64,000 bases of DNA, from assembly GCF_022921075.1 (NCBI RefSeq), contig NZ_CP095050.1, positions 3,348,001 through 3,412,000 of the forward strand. The letters are read 5' to 3'. Within the stretch, counting starts at the first letter, position 1, and each line of letters opens with the position of its first letter. The notes below the pieces were generated by a model. That model worked only from the letters and a program-made list of their open reading frames with translations, did not search any database and was not told where the DNA came from. The position numbers and the translations under genes were made by a program. Of this stretch, positions 26,714 to 36,591 are shown piece by piece. Source of the DNA: Hymenobacter sp. 5317J-9. Lineage in GTDB: Bacteria; Bacteroidota; Bacteroidia; Cytophagales; Hymenobacteraceae.

Positions 26714-27829
26714 CTACTTTGCGGCCTGCACCACCGCTTGGAAAGCGGGTTTCGGCTGGAAGTTGCGGTCAAACAGCAAGGGGTAGCTGGTGCGGCCCCG
26801 GATGGGCCAGTCGTTCAGCCAGGAATCCGCGTCCGTCACGCCCCAGAGCGTGATGCGGTCGATAACGTCGCGGTGCTTGTGGAACAGGGCAAACAGGTCG
26901 GCGTAGCGCCTGGTCAGCTTTTGCTGCACCGAATCGGGCAGGCCGGTTGTGTACACGTTGTATTTGGCATCAGCCCCGAAGGTTTCGGCGATGTCGGCGC
27001 CCTGGCGACGGCTGGGGTTGGGCAGCACGTCGATGTCAAGCTCCGTGAAATTGACGTGCACGCCTAGCTTCGAAAAGGCCACAATGCTGGCCTCCACTTG
27101 CTCAATGGTCGGTTTGGTGAGGCCGTAGTGGCCCTGCATCCCGATGGCGGCCACTTTGATGCCTTTGGCCTGCAGGCTCTTCACTAGTTTGATGACGCCA
27201 GCCCGCTTTTCGGAGCGGTAGAGGCTGTAGTCGTTGTAGTAGAGCTCGGCTTTCGGGTCGGCTTTGTGGGCGTACTCAAAGGCTTTGGCGGCGAAATCCT
27301 CGCCGAGTATTTCCAGCCATTTGGTTTTGCGCAGGTCGCCCTGCTGGTCGTCGATGGCTTCGTTCACCACGTCCCAGCCGGCGATTTTGCCTTTGTAGCG
27401 GCCCACCACCGTGTTGATGTGCTCCTCCAGACGCTTGAGCAGCAGCTCGCGGCTTGCAGGCTTGCCGGCTCCGTCCTCAAACACCCACTTCGGGGTTTGC
27501 TGGTGCCACATCAGCGTGTGGCCGATGACCCACATCTTATTTGCCTGCCCGAAGGCCACGTAGTCGTCGGCGGGCTTGAAGTTGTACTGGTCGGGCTGCG
27601 GGTGCACGGCTTCCCACTTCAGCAGGTTCTCGGGGCTGATGGTGTTGAACTGCTGCTTGACGATGGCCGCCGTCTTAGTATCGCGGCCGCTCGTTACGCG
27701 GTAGCTGAGGGCGGCGCCCACGTAGAAATCCTTCTTGAAGGCATCCTTCAAAGGCCGGTCCGCCTTCGGCCCGAAGCCAAGACCGAGGCCGGCCAGCGCG
27801 AGGCACAACAGCGCTTGCTTGCTTTTCAT
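26714..27829 (-). CDS. GH10 endo-1,4-beta-xylanase
   Basis: A 371-residue secreted enzyme with a hydrophobic signal (MKSKQALLCLALAGLGLGFG) and one GH10 barrel. Acid/base E157 is in GWDVVNEAID and nucleophile E263 in NFTELDIDV. Other GH10 landmarks are FNTISPENLLKWE, GHTLMWHQQTPKW, YNDYSLYR and LWGVTDADSWL. No binding domain is attached. It is the main candidate for cutting the xylan backbone in this locus. It lies between GH51 (58 bases upstream) and GH115 (a terminator-like hairpin downstream). Confidence 0.96.
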   Translation of the reverse strand: MKSKQALLCLALAGLGLGFGPKADRPLKDAFKKDFYVGAALSYRVTSGRDTKTAAIVKQQFNTISPENLLKWEAVHPQPDQYNFKPADDYVAFGQANKMWVIGHTLMWHQQTPKWVFEDGAGKPASRELLLKRLEEHINTVVGRYKGKIAGWDVVNEAIDDQQGDLRKTKWLEILGEDFAAKAFEYAHKADPKAELYYNDYSLYRSEKRAGVIKLVKSLQAKGIKVAAIGMQGHYGLTKPTIEQVEASIVAFSKLGVHVNFTELDIDVLPNPSRRQGADIAETFGADAKYNVYTTGLPDSVQQKLTRRYADLFALFHKHRDVIDRITLWGVTDADSWLNDWPIRGRTSYPLLFDRNFQPKPAFQAVVQAAK

Positions 27830-27887
27830 AGATTACGGCTAAGGGAATGGGCGGCCGGGCAGTTGTCCCGGTCAGCTCCGGAAATAT

Positions 27888-29465
27888 TTATTTCAATTCG
27901 AGCACCACCACCGACTTGGCCGGCAGCTCCACGCTTAGCTTGTCGCCGCGTTTTTTGGCGCCGTTGAAAGCGGCCAACGTCACCGTGTTGGGCTTCTCAA
28001 ACGTGTTGTAATCGTTTATTTTGGCCGACGTCAGCACGCGGCCGGTCACCGTTTTCCAGGTCACGCCGGCCAGGGCCGTTTCTAGCTTGAGGGTTTTGTT
28101 GGGGTCCAGGTTTACCAAGGAGATGTGCACGGCGCCATTCTTGTCCTTCGAGGCCGAGGCATTCAGGGCCGGGATTTTTTCGTTGCCAAACGCGTAGTCC
28201 GGGCTGCTGAACTGCAACGGCAGGTACTGCGCGTCCTGGTGCACCTGGTAGAGGTCGAACACGTGGTAGGTGGGCGTGAGGAGCATCTTGTCGCCTTCGG
28301 TGAGGATGACGGCTTGCAGCACGTTCACGGCCTGGGCGAGGTTGGCGCCGCGCACCCGGTCGCAGTGGTTGTTGAAGATGTTGAGCGTGGTGCCGGCTAC
28401 AAGGGCGTCGCGCAGGGAGTTTTGCTGGTACAGGAAGCCGGGGTTGGTGCCGGGCTCCACGTCGGTCCACACGCCCCACTCGTCTACCAGCAGCGCTATC
28501 TCCTTGTCCTTGTCGTACTTGTCCATGATGGCGGCGTGTTTGCTTACCACGGCTTCCATTTTCAGGCAGTTGCGCAGGGTGCTGAAGTACCGGTCCTCGC
28601 CAAAGCCGGTGGCCTTGCCTTTGCTGCCGCTCCAGCTGCCGGTGGGCAGCGTGTACTGGTGCAGGGTGAGGCCCCACATCTGGTTGAGCGGGATGTTTTT
28701 CATGCACGTCTCGGTCCAATGGGCGTCGTCGCCGTTGGCGCCGCTCACAATGCGTTTGAGCGGGGTGCCGGGGTAGTTGTGGGCGAAGGTGGCGTAGCGC
28801 TTGTACACGTCGGTGTAGTACTCGGCCGTCATGTTGCCGCCGCAGCCCCAGCTCTCGTTGCCGATGCCCCACCAGCTCACTTTGTAGGGCTCGGGGTGGC
28901 CGTTTTTGCGGCGCTCGAGCACCATGGGCGTGTCCTCGTTGGAGTTGAGGTACTCCATCCAGTTGCTCATTTCCTGCACCGTGCCGCTGCCCACGTTGGC
29001 CGCGAGGTAAGGCTCGGTGCCAAGCAGGTTGCACAGTTCCAGGAATTCGTGCGTGCCGAAGCTGTTATCTTCGAGCGTATTGCCCCACCACAAATTCAGC
29101 ATCTTGGGGCGCTGAGCAGTAGGGCCCACGCCGTCGTGCCAGTGGTAGGTATCGGCAAAACAGCCGCCGGGCCAGCGCAGGTTGGGCACTTTGATTTTCT
29201 TGAGCGCCTCCACAATGTCCATGCGGATGCGGCCTTGCTGCGGGGCTTTGGAGTCTTTATCAGCCCAAAAGCCGCCGTAGATGCAGCGGCCCAGGTGCTC
29301 GGCAAAGTGCCCGTAGATGTGCTTGCTGATTTGCCGCTTGGGGTCGCCGGGCTGCACGGTCATTAGCACGGGTTGGCTTGCCCCTCCCTTCGATTGAGCG
29401 GAGGATGCAAGCGGTAGGGCCAGGCCCAGAGCAGCTACCGCCGCCAAGCGTTGAGTCAGATTCAT
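27888..29465 (-). CDS. GH51 alpha-L-arabinofuranosidase
   Basis: From the ATG at 29465 (525 residues) the protein has a signal peptide (1-24, PLASSAQ). A longer frame to 29678 adds 71 residues without family similarity and is rejected. GH51 blocks: YGHFAEHLGRCIYGGFW, NLRWPGGCFADTYHWHDGVGP, acid/base E204 in GIGNESWGCGGNM, and nucleophile E329 in LLVDEWGVW; the C-terminal beta domain ends LPAKSVVVLELK. It releases alpha-L-arabinose from arabinoxylan and arabino-oligosaccharides. The 302-base gap upstream, after xylA, makes an independent promoter possible. Confidence 0.95.
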   Translation of the reverse strand: MNLTQRLAAVAALGLALPLASSAQSKGGASQPVLMTVQPGDPKRQISKHIYGHFAEHLGRCIYGGFWADKDSKAPQQGRIRMDIVEALKKIKVPNLRWPGGCFADTYHWHDGVGPTAQRPKMLNLWWGNTLEDNSFGTHEFLELCNLLGTEPYLAANVGSGTVQEMSNWMEYLNSNEDTPMVLERRKNGHPEPYKVSWWGIGNESWGCGGNMTAEYYTDVYKRYATFAHNYPGTPLKRIVSGANGDDAHWTETCMKNIPLNQMWGLTLHQYTLPTGSWSGSKGKATGFGEDRYFSTLRNCLKMEAVVSKHAAIMDKYDKDKEIALLVDEWGVWTDVEPGTNPGFLYQQNSLRDALVAGTTLNIFNNHCDRVRGANLAQAVNVLQAVILTEGDKMLLTPTYHVFDLYQVHQDAQYLPLQFSSPDYAFGNEKIPALNASASKDKNGAVHISLVNLDPNKTLKLETALAGVTWKTVTGRVLTSAKINDYNTFEKPNTVTLAAFNGAKKRGDKLSVELPAKSVVVLELK

Positions 29466-29767
29466 GCGTGTCGTCGGGTTCGGAAAGGGTAGTGAGCATG
29501 GTCTGCCAGTCAGCGCAAAAGCCGCTGCCGACGGCAAAACGGCGTTCCGGCCCGCAAGCACCTGACTTGCGTGAAGCGTGGCCCGCTCACCAACAGGCCT
29601 GCCTTCGTGCCGGAACGCCGGAGCCGCCTCCGGCCACGAGCTCACGCGAGCCCGCCGCCATCGGCAAAACGTCCCCAACCAGTCGCCTTGTTATTCCCAC
29701 CACGTAGCGGTCGGCCGGTTCCGTTTTTCTTGGCAGGCCGCCGCGCACTGCGCGGCGGCCTGTTCTC
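29466..29767. other. Intergenic stretch between xylA and GH51 with hairpins
   Basis: This 302-base gap is the widest inside the locus. Directly after the xylA stop there is a perfect 13-bp GC-rich hairpin (29735-29747 with 29749-29761) without a U tract on either strand, so it looks more like an mRNA-stabilising or processing structure than a terminator. Further on, ggcgttccgg and ccggaacgcc segments around 29543-29635 form a second inverted pair. No convincing gene or TAnnTTTG box was found. Confidence 0.5.
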
Positions 29768-31099
29768 TTAGATGTACTGGTTGATAATGGCTTCCAGCCA
29801 CTCCTGCTTGCCGCTGCGGGGCGTGGGTTCGCCGCTCTTGTGGGCAATGGTGCGCAGGTCTTCCAGGGTAAGGCCGCCGCGCTCGAACTCAGCACCCTGG
29901 CCGGAATCAAACGAGGCGTACCGCTCCTGGCGAAACTTGCGGTAGGGCGACTTCTCCAGAATGTCGTTGGCCACCACCAAGGCGCGGGCGAAGGTGTCCA
30001 TGCCGGCGATGTGGGCAATGAAAATGTCCTCCAAATCCGTAGAGTTGCGGCGGGTTTTGGCGTCGAAGTTGATGCCGCCGTGCTGGAAGCCGCCGTGCTC
30101 CAGGATGATGAGCATGCTCTCGGTCAGCTCGTTCAGGTTGTTGGGGAACTGGTCGGTGTCCCAGCCGTTCTGGTAGTCGCCGCGGTTGGCGTCCATCGAG
30201 CCCAGCATGTTGGCATCGGCGGCCACCTGCAGCTCGTGCTGGAAGGTGTGGCCGGCCAGCGTGGCGTGGTTCACTTCCAGGTTCAGCATGAAGTCGTTCT
30301 CCAGGCCGTGCTCCTTGAGGAAGCCGATGACGGTGGCCGCATCGAAGTCGTACTGGTGCTTGGTGGGCTCGGCCGGCTTGGGCTCGATGAAGAATTTGCC
30401 CGTGAAGCCCTGCTGGCGGGCGTAATCGCGGGCCATGGTCAGGAAGCGGCCCATGTGGGCTTGCTCGCGCTTCATGTCGGTGTTGAGCAGGGTCATGTAG
30501 CCCTCGCGGCCGCCCCAGAACACATAGTTCTCGCCGCCCAGCGCAATGGTCGCGTCGATGGCGTTTTTCACCTGGGTGGCGGCGTGGGCCACCACTTGGA
30601 AGTCGGGGTTGGTGCTGGCGCCGTTCATGTAGCGCGGGTTCGAAAACACGTTGGCCGTGCCCCACAGCAGCTTCACGCCGGTTTCGGCCTGGTGCTGCTT
30701 GGCGTAGTCCACAATGGTGGCCAGGTTGCGCTCGTACTCGGCCAGCGAGTTGCCTTCGTCCACGAGGTCAATGTCGTGGAAGCAGTAGTACGGCGTGCCC
30801 AGCTTGGTGAAAAACTCAAAAGCGGCGTCCATCTTGTCCTTGGCGCGGCCGATGATTTCGTGGTGCGAGTCCCAGGCAAATTGCTTGGTGCCGGGGCCGA
30901 ACGGGTCGCCGCCGGTGCCGGTGAAGGTGTGCCAGTACGACACCGCGAAGCGCAAATGCTCCTTCATGGTCTTGCCGGCAACCACGCGGTTTTCATCGTA
31001 CCATTTAAAGGAAAGCGGGTTATCCGATTCGCGGCCTTCGAAGCGAATGGTGTCGATGCCCGTAAAAAATTCTGTCTTGGAGAGCGTGTTGCTAGACAT
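29768..31099 (-). CDS. xylA: Xylose isomerase
   Basis: From the ATG at 31099 the protein has 443 residues, the normal length for long-form (class II) xylose isomerases, and no signal peptide, so it is cytoplasmic. It converts D-xylose to D-xylulose. Landmarks: [37 protein letters not shown], the catalytic HDID (H108, D111), [17 protein letters not shown] with metal ligands, and [17 protein letters not shown]. The open frame extends 66 codons upstream into xylB, but the family N-terminus starts at MSSNTLSK. The start overlaps the xylB stop by eight bases (ATG inside the last xylB codons), which suggests translational coupling. Confidence 0.97.
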   Translation of the reverse strand: MSSNTLSKTEFFTGIDTIRFEGRESDNPLSFKWYDENRVVAGKTMKEHLRFAVSYWHTFTGTGGDPFGPGTKQFAWDSHHEIIGRAKDKMDAAFEFFTKLGTPYYCFHDIDLVDEGNSLAEYERNLATIVDYAKQHQAETGVKLLWGTANVFSNPRYMNGASTNPDFQVVAHAATQVKNAIDATIALGGENYVFWGGREGYMTLLNTDMKREQAHMGRFLTMARDYARQQGFTGKFFIEPKPAEPTKHQYDFDAATVIGFLKEHGLENDFMLNLEVNHATLAGHTFQHELQVAADANMLGSMDANRGDYQNGWDTDQFPNNLNELTESMLIILEHGGFQHGGINFDAKTRRNSTDLEDIFIAHIAGMDTFARALVVANDILEKSPYRKFRQERYASFDSGQGAEFERGGLTLEDLRTIAHKSGEPTPRSGKQEWLEAIINQYI

Positions 31100-32603
31100 A
31101 GGAAGGGGTGGTGATTGTATTTGGAATACGGTGAGATAATGCGTCTTGCCAGCGGCCGTAAGCGGCATGGTATTGTTCACGAAGCCGGTCAGTCGGCTCC
31201 ACGGTGAGAATGCGTTCGAGGCCACCGAAGGCTTCGGCCGGGCTGGCGTACACGCCGGCCCCGATGCCCGCGCCGCGCGCCGCGCCCTGGGCCGCATCGG
31301 TGTTGTAGAGCTCCAGCTCCACGTTGCCGCTGTTCACGAAAGCCTCGCGGAACACCGGGCTCAGGAACATGTTGGCGTTGCCGGCGCGCACCTTGCGCAC
31401 CTGCACGCCGCTGGCCCGCATGATGTCCATGCCGTAATTGAGGGCGAACACAATGCCTTCCTGGGCCGCGCGCAGCACGTGGCTTTGGTGGTGAATGTTG
31501 AAATTGAGGCCGCGCAGCTCGGCGTCGGCCGGGCGGTTTTCGAGGATGCGCTCCACGCCGTTGCCGAAGGGCAGAAACACGAGCCCCTCCGCCCCTACCG
31601 GCGCCTGGGCGGCCAGTTGGTTCATGCGGTCGTAGGGCAGCTCGCCCACGATTTTGCGGAGCCAGCTGTTTAGGATGCCGGTGCCGTTCAGGCACATGAG
31701 CACGCCGTTGCGGGGCTGGGCGGGCGTGCTGTTCACGTGCACGAAGGAGTTCACCCGCGAGCGGGGGTCGGGCGTGTTGGTTTCGTTGATGCCGTAGACC
31801 ACGCCGCTGGTGCCACCCGTGGCCGCCACTTCGCCGGGGTTCAGCACGTTCAGCGAGAAGGCGTTGTTGGGCTGGTCGCCGGCCCGGTAGCTGATGGGCG
31901 TGCCAGCCGTCAGGCCCAGCTCCTGCGCGGCTTCGGCGCTCACGTGGCCCTGCACCGAGAAGGTGTCCACCACCTCGGGCAGCAAGTCGGCGCTGATGCC
32001 GTAATAGTCCAGCAATTCCTGGGCAATGGCCTGGCGCTTGAAATTCCAGAATACGCCTTCCGACAAGCCGGAAACGGTGGTTTGCAGCTGCCCGCTCAGC
32101 TTGAAGGCAATGTAGTCGCCGGGCAGCTGAATCTTGTGAATCCGGGCGTACACGTCGGGCTCGTTTTCGCGCACCCACTTCAGCTTGGAAGCCGTGAAAT
32201 TGCCGGGCGAGTTCAGGAAATTGCTCAGGCAAAACTCCTCTCCCATCTCCTCAAATGCCTGGTTGCCGAAGTCCACGGCGCGGCTGTCGCACCAGATGAT
32301 GGCGGGACGCAGCACCTTTCCGGCTTTGTCAACCAGCACCAGCCCGTGCATCTGATAGGTGATGCCGATGCCGGCCACCAACGAAGTATCAAAGCCGTAG
32401 CTGGCTTTCAGTTCGGCGGTGGCATTCACGCATTCCTGCCACCAGCGCTCGGGGCGCTGCTCAGCCCAGTTGGCCTGGGGCACGCTGATTTCCATCTCCT
32501 GCTTGGGAGAAGTGACAGCCGCCACGCACTTGCCCGAGTTAATGTCGAGCAAGGAGACTTTTATAGAAGAGCTACCGATGTCGTAGCCGAGGAGGTATTT
32601 CAT
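31092..32603 (-). CDS. xylB: Xylulokinase (FGGY family)
   Basis: A 503-residue cytoplasmic kinase that phosphorylates D-xylulose to xylulose 5-phosphate, feeding the pentose phosphate pathway. The ATG at 32603 gives the normal FGGY start, [17 protein letters not shown]; an upstream in-frame extension lacks similarity. The sugar-binding and catalytic region includes [14 protein letters not shown]; the second domain has [14 protein letters not shown] and [15 protein letters not shown] with nucleotide-binding glycines. It precedes xylA, with its TAG stop overlapping the xylA start. It follows the esterase-like gene by 44 bases. Confidence 0.95.
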   Translation of the reverse strand: MKYLLGYDIGSSSIKVSLLDINSGKCVAAVTSPKQEMEISVPQANWAEQRPERWWQECVNATAELKASYGFDTSLVAGIGITYQMHGLVLVDKAGKVLRPAIIWCDSRAVDFGNQAFEEMGEEFCLSNFLNSPGNFTASKLKWVRENEPDVYARIHKIQLPGDYIAFKLSGQLQTTVSGLSEGVFWNFKRQAIAQELLDYYGISADLLPEVVDTFSVQGHVSAEAAQELGLTAGTPISYRAGDQPNNAFSLNVLNPGEVAATGGTSGVVYGINETNTPDPRSRVNSFVHVNSTPAQPRNGVLMCLNGTGILNSWLRKIVGELPYDRMNQLAAQAPVGAEGLVFLPFGNGVERILENRPADAELRGLNFNIHHQSHVLRAAQEGIVFALNYGMDIMRASGVQVRKVRAGNANMFLSPVFREAFVNSGNVELELYNTDAAQGAARGAGIGAGVYASPAEAFGGLERILTVEPTDRLREQYHAAYGRWQDALSHRIPNTITTPSYV

Positions 32604-32647
32604 GGAGAATAGAATAATCAACGTGCCCTGCCAGAGGCAAACGGGAA

Positions 32648-34621
32648 TCAGAGGCGACTGGTGGCGCCCGGCACCTCCGGCTCGGTGGTGAAGGTGGAGG
32701 CCGGCAGGCCCTCTTTGTTGTACAGGTTTACGCCCTCGGGGTTGTCGGCCCAGGCGTAGCGCACCACGGTGGGGTTGGGTACCTGGTCGCTCCACACCAC
32801 CACTTTGTTGCCCTCAATCCTGGCCTGAGCCCACACAAACTTTTTGTCGGGCCCGGCGATGGCGAAGCCCTTCAGCGGCTCACCGCCCTTGGCCATCAGC
32901 CCGCTGCCGGTGCTCGTGAAGCTCAGCGTGGCTTTGTTGCCCGCCACCTGCATGCTCTGATACAGCGGACCCGGCGATACCACTTTGGCGTCGCCGTAGG
33001 CCACTTTTTGGGCAGCCAGGGCCAGGCGGTGGCCGGGAGTTTGCTTGTCGAGGGGGTGAATGTCGTTCCACTCGCCGACGTCCAGAATCACGGCCATGCC
33101 GGTGTGGGGCAGCGCCAGCCCGCGGCGCTGCACGTCGCGCACCACGGCCCAGCCGCTTTCCGACGGCTCCTTTCGGGCCATCATGAAGTTGGGCAGCTGC
33201 GCGTAGAGAAACGGCAGGTTGGGCTGCTTGAACTGCTTGCGCCAGTCGACAATCATGCCGTCGAACAGGGCCTGGTAGTCGCCGGTGCGGCCGGCGTTGC
33301 TCTCGCCCTGATACCACAGCACGCCCTTGATGGCATACGGCAGCACCGGTGCAATCATGCCATTAAACAAGCCGCCCGGCGTGTACTGGAAGGTGGTGGT
33401 GCCGGGCGTGGGCGGCATGGTGGCGCCCAGCTTGTACTGCCAGGGCCCGCGCAGGTCGATGGTTTGGCCCGCGGCCGTCAGCTCGTATTTCTTGCCCATC
33501 GTGAAGCCGCCGCGACCGCCGTTGCTGATGAGGCGCACCGTCACCACGTTTTTGCCGGCTTTCAGCACGCCGGGCTTCACGTCGTATTTGCGGGGCGGGT
33601 ACTGGTAGCCGGTGCTGCCCACCAGCTGGCCGTTGATGTATGTGGAGTCGGCATCGACCAGCGTGCCCATCTCCAGGCGGGCGGGCTGGCCCACCATGGC
33701 GGCCGGCACGTCCACGTCCTTGCGGAACCACACCACGCCGTTCACCGGGCCCAGCGGGGTTTTATCGGCCCAGAAGCCGGGCACCGGCATGGTGGGCCAG
33801 CTGCTGGCGTCATAGTCAGGCGCCGACCATTTCTGCTGGCCCCGGGCCTCGCCCTGGTCGGTTTTATAGAGGGTCTGGTACCAGTTGGCCACCGCGGCGC
33901 CTTCGCGCTGCCGGATGCCGAGCACCACGGTGCTGTCTTTGAATTTGGCGAGCTGCTGCTCGTAGGTCGGGAATTGCTTCAGGCCGTCGGCGCTCAGCCA
34001 GGCTTCGGCCGGCGAACCGCCCACCGCGTCTTTGATGATGCCCACGGGCACCTGGTATTTGGCGTTGATTTCCTTCGCGAAGAAGTAGGCCACGGCCGAA
34101 AACTTCAGCACCGTTTGCGGGTCGGCCGCAATCCACTTGCCGCCCGTCACGTCCTGCTGCGGGCGCTGGAAGTTGTAGGTCAGGGGTACCTCGTATTGGC
34201 GGATGCCGGGGTTGGCGGCCTGGGCGATGACGTCGGGGTACTTGTCGCGCAGGCGGCTCATGGGCGTTTCCATGTTCGACTGGCCCGAGCACAGCCACAC
34301 GTCGCCCACCATGATGTCTTTCACGGCCACCTGGTTGCTGGCCTTGATGTTCATCTCAAACGGGCCGCCCGCTTTCAGGCGGGGCAGCTGCACGCGCCAG
34401 CGGCCATCGGGGCCGGTGGTAGCCTTGTGGGTTTTGCCCAGGAAGGCCACCGTCACCGCCTCGCCGGGCCGGGCCCAGCCCCACACGGCCACGTCGGCGT
34501 CGCGCTGCAGCACCATGCCGTCGCTCACGAGGCGGGGCAAGCGCACCTGGGCAGCGGCTTGGCGCGCCACAGGCAGGCTCAGCAGCAGTACAACGGCAAA
34601 CACATTGGCTTTCACAGACAT
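32648..34621 (-). CDS. SGNH-type acetylesterase (sialate O-acetylesterase/CE20-like)
   Basis: A 657-residue secreted protein (signal peptide 1-24, ARQAAAQ). The family start LPRLVSDGMVLQRD leads into a small beta domain, then the SGNH esterase with nucleophile motif VWLCSGQSNME, block GGSPAEAWLS, a beta jelly-roll insert (about 275-400: WFRKDVDVPAAM, YINGQLVGSTG), then GVLWYQGESNAG and the catalytic Asp/His in WNDIHPLDKQTPGHR. Proteins annotated as sialate O-acetylesterase in plant-polysaccharide loci often belong to CE20 and deacetylate xylan or xyloglucan oligosaccharides. The xylan context favours acetyl-xylan deacetylation over sialate; substrate is inferred. A terminator precedes it, so it may start a second transcript segment. 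Confidence 0.82.
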   Translation of the reverse strand: MSVKANVFAVVLLLSLPVARQAAAQVRLPRLVSDGMVLQRDADVAVWGWARPGEAVTVAFLGKTHKATTGPDGRWRVQLPRLKAGGPFEMNIKASNQVAVKDIMVGDVWLCSGQSNMETPMSRLRDKYPDVIAQAANPGIRQYEVPLTYNFQRPQQDVTGGKWIAADPQTVLKFSAVAYFFAKEINAKYQVPVGIIKDAVGGSPAEAWLSADGLKQFPTYEQQLAKFKDSTVVLGIRQREGAAVANWYQTLYKTDQGEARGQQKWSAPDYDASSWPTMPVPGFWADKTPLGPVNGVVWFRKDVDVPAAMVGQPARLEMGTLVDADSTYINGQLVGSTGYQYPPRKYDVKPGVLKAGKNVVTVRLISNGGRGGFTMGKKYELTAAGQTIDLRGPWQYKLGATMPPTPGTTTFQYTPGGLFNGMIAPVLPYAIKGVLWYQGESNAGRTGDYQALFDGMIVDWRKQFKQPNLPFLYAQLPNFMMARKEPSESGWAVVRDVQRRGLALPHTGMAVILDVGEWNDIHPLDKQTPGHRLALAAQKVAYGDAKVVSPGPLYQSMQVAGNKATLSFTSTGSGLMAKGGEPLKGFAIAGPDKKFVWAQARIEGNKVVVWSDQVPNPTVVRYAWADNPEGVNLYNKEGLPASTFTTEPEVPGATSRL

Positions 34622-34671
34622 AACAAAGGAGTAATAGCGAGAAGAATCAAAACCAGTACCCTCTCATAAAT

Positions 34672-34702
34672 AAGCCCCGATTTCGGAGCGAAATCGGGGC
34701 TT
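34672..34702. terminator. Intrinsic terminator after susD
   Basis: A perfect 14-bp stem (34672-34685 with 34689-34702, loop of 3) containing the aagccccg/cggggctt core follows the susD stop on the minus strand by about 25 bases; a modest U-rich tail (ttattta) follows. It would weaken transcription from susC/susD into the downstream enzyme genes. Confidence 0.75.
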
Positions 34703-34727
34703 ATTCAGGTGGCAAAATCGGGGGCTG

Positions 34728-36491
34728 TTAGTACCCGGGGTTCTGGGTGATTTTGCCGCTGGTGCGGTCAATCTCCGTCTGCGGAATGGGCCGCAGCACG
34801 TGGAAATCCTTGATGTTGATGGCCGCGTTGGAGCCGTACACCCCGCCGCCCTGGCTCCGCAGCGCGGGGGCGTAGTTGGTGTTGCGAATGCGCGTCAGCA
34901 GCTCGCTGGCGCCGGTGGCGGTCCGGGTACGCTTCAGGTCGTGCCAGCGGTGCATTTCGCCCGCCAGCTCGCGGGCCCGCTCGTCGAGGATGAAGTCGAT
35001 GGTGACCTGCGCCGACGTGATTTCCATTTGCGTGGTCCGGCCGGGCGCGGCGGCGCGGCGGCGCACCACGTTGATGTAGTCGCGGGCCTGGGCGGAGTTG
35101 CCCAGGTAGAAGTACGCTTCCGCCGCAATCAGATAGGTTTCGGCCAGGCGGTACACGATGTTGGGCCGGATGGAGAAGCCGTTCACCGAGGTGCGGGTGG
35201 GCGAGTCGTATTTGTTAAGCGTGGGGAAGAATTCGGTGGTAATCTGGTTGGGCTGGAACACGCGGTACGGCGCGGGCGTGCGGTTGGCAATCTGTGCCAG
35301 GCGCGCGGCCGACAACGGCCGGCCCGAGTACCAAATCGAGGTGTCGCCCACCACAGCCCGGGTGGTGCCGCCGTTACCGCCCGGGTTGTTCACCCGGTAC
35401 ACCGAGGTGAACCAGCTGTTGTAACGCGTGTCGGTGGTGCGGAGCGCTGCGTCGGCCTCCAGCGGGGCGCCGCTGGCATCGCGCAGGATGTAGGAATCCA
35501 GCAGGAAGTACGTGGGCGAGTGGCGGGCAAACGGACGGCCGTTGGCAATGTCGCGGGCCATGTTGGGCAGCAGGTCATAGCGGCTGCGGAAGTTAAAGCC
35601 GCCCACGTTTTCGCCGCCGAAGGTAAAGCCATCGATGCGCGAGAACGTGGCATCGCCGTTGAACTGGGCGTTCATAATCACCTCTTTGCCGTTCTCGTTG
35701 CCGTTGGCAAACACGGCGCCGGGCGTGGCTTCCAGGCCCAGGCCGTAGCGGGTCTGGTTGTCGATGAGCTCTTTGGCGTACTGGGCGGCCAGCGTGTAGT
35801 CGCCGGTGGCCCCGGCCGGAATGGCGGTGGCGCGGGTCAGGTACACCTTGGACAGCAGGTGCAGGGCCGTGGCGCGCGTCACGCGGCCGGGCTGGGCGGG
35901 CTTGTCGGCAATGGCCGCCAGAGCCTCGGTCAGGTCCTTGATAATCTGGGCGTACACGCTGGCCATGGGCGCGCGCACGATGTCCTTGGTGGGCGAATCG
36001 ACGAAGGTGAGCATGAGCGGCACGTCGCCGAAGTCCTGCACCAGCCGGAAGTAGTAGTTGGCGCGCAGCAGCTTGGCTTCGGCCAGGAGCTGGGTTTGGC
36101 GGGCCGGGGCAATGCCCTGGGCCTGCGGGCCGTACTGCAGCACCCCGTTGGCGTTGTTAATCTGGGTGTAGCAAATCGTCCAGATAAACGAGTGCGAGCC
36201 GTCGTTGAGCGGGGTCAGGTCGTTGGGGCCGTAGTCGCTCAGGCCGCTGCTGTTGGCAATGCCGTTGGTGAACAGGTCGGTGCCGGCCTCGGTGGTGAAG
36301 AAGCCCGAGTCGTTGCCGTAGAGCTGGCGCAGGCCCGAGTACACGCCCGTCACGCCGGCCTCCACGCCCTGGGCGGTTTTGAGGAAGCTGGGGGTGAGCA
36401 CCGATTGCGGGTTTTCTTCCAGAATGTCTTTCTGGCAGCCGGTGGTTGCCAGAAACAGCGCGGCACCCAGCGTTAGAACTATCTTTTTCAT
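34728..36491 (-). CDS. susD: SusD/RagB-type surface glycan-binding lipoprotein
   Basis: A 587-residue outer-membrane lipoprotein: the signal ends in a lipobox with C19 (LATTGCQKD). The SusD helical tetratricopeptide core is visible (VEAGVTGVYSGLRQLYG; EAKLLRANYYFRLVQDFGDVPL; YAQIIKDLTEALAAI; TALHLLSKVYLTRA), as is the C-terminal signature (RLAETYLIAAEAYFYLGN ... FILDERARELAGEMHRWHDLKRT ... LRPIPQTEIDR). It binds oligosaccharides on the cell surface and closes over the SusC barrel. It follows susC by 100 bases. The partner enzymes say the ligand is a xylan fragment. Confidence 0.96.
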   Translation of the reverse strand: MKKIVLTLGAALFLATTGCQKDILEENPQSVLTPSFLKTAQGVEAGVTGVYSGLRQLYGNDSGFFTTEAGTDLFTNGIANSSGLSDYGPNDLTPLNDGSHSFIWTICYTQINNANGVLQYGPQAQGIAPARQTQLLAEAKLLRANYYFRLVQDFGDVPLMLTFVDSPTKDIVRAPMASVYAQIIKDLTEALAAIADKPAQPGRVTRATALHLLSKVYLTRATAIPAGATGDYTLAAQYAKELIDNQTRYGLGLEATPGAVFANGNENGKEVIMNAQFNGDATFSRIDGFTFGGENVGGFNFRSRYDLLPNMARDIANGRPFARHSPTYFLLDSYILRDASGAPLEADAALRTTDTRYNSWFTSVYRVNNPGGNGGTTRAVVGDTSIWYSGRPLSAARLAQIANRTPAPYRVFQPNQITTEFFPTLNKYDSPTRTSVNGFSIRPNIVYRLAETYLIAAEAYFYLGNSAQARDYINVVRRRAAAPGRTTQMEITSAQVTIDFILDERARELAGEMHRWHDLKRTRTATGASELLTRIRNTNYAPALRSQGGGVYGSNAAINIKDFHVLRPIPQTEIDRTSGKITQNPGY

Positions 36492-36591
36492 GTTGATTGC
36501 TGATTTGAAGGGAATGGGAAGGGGCGCTTGTTTGTCGGTTGGGGCACTGCCCTCGAGCTTGCAGCCCGGTCAACCAATAAGAAGTTTGCTC

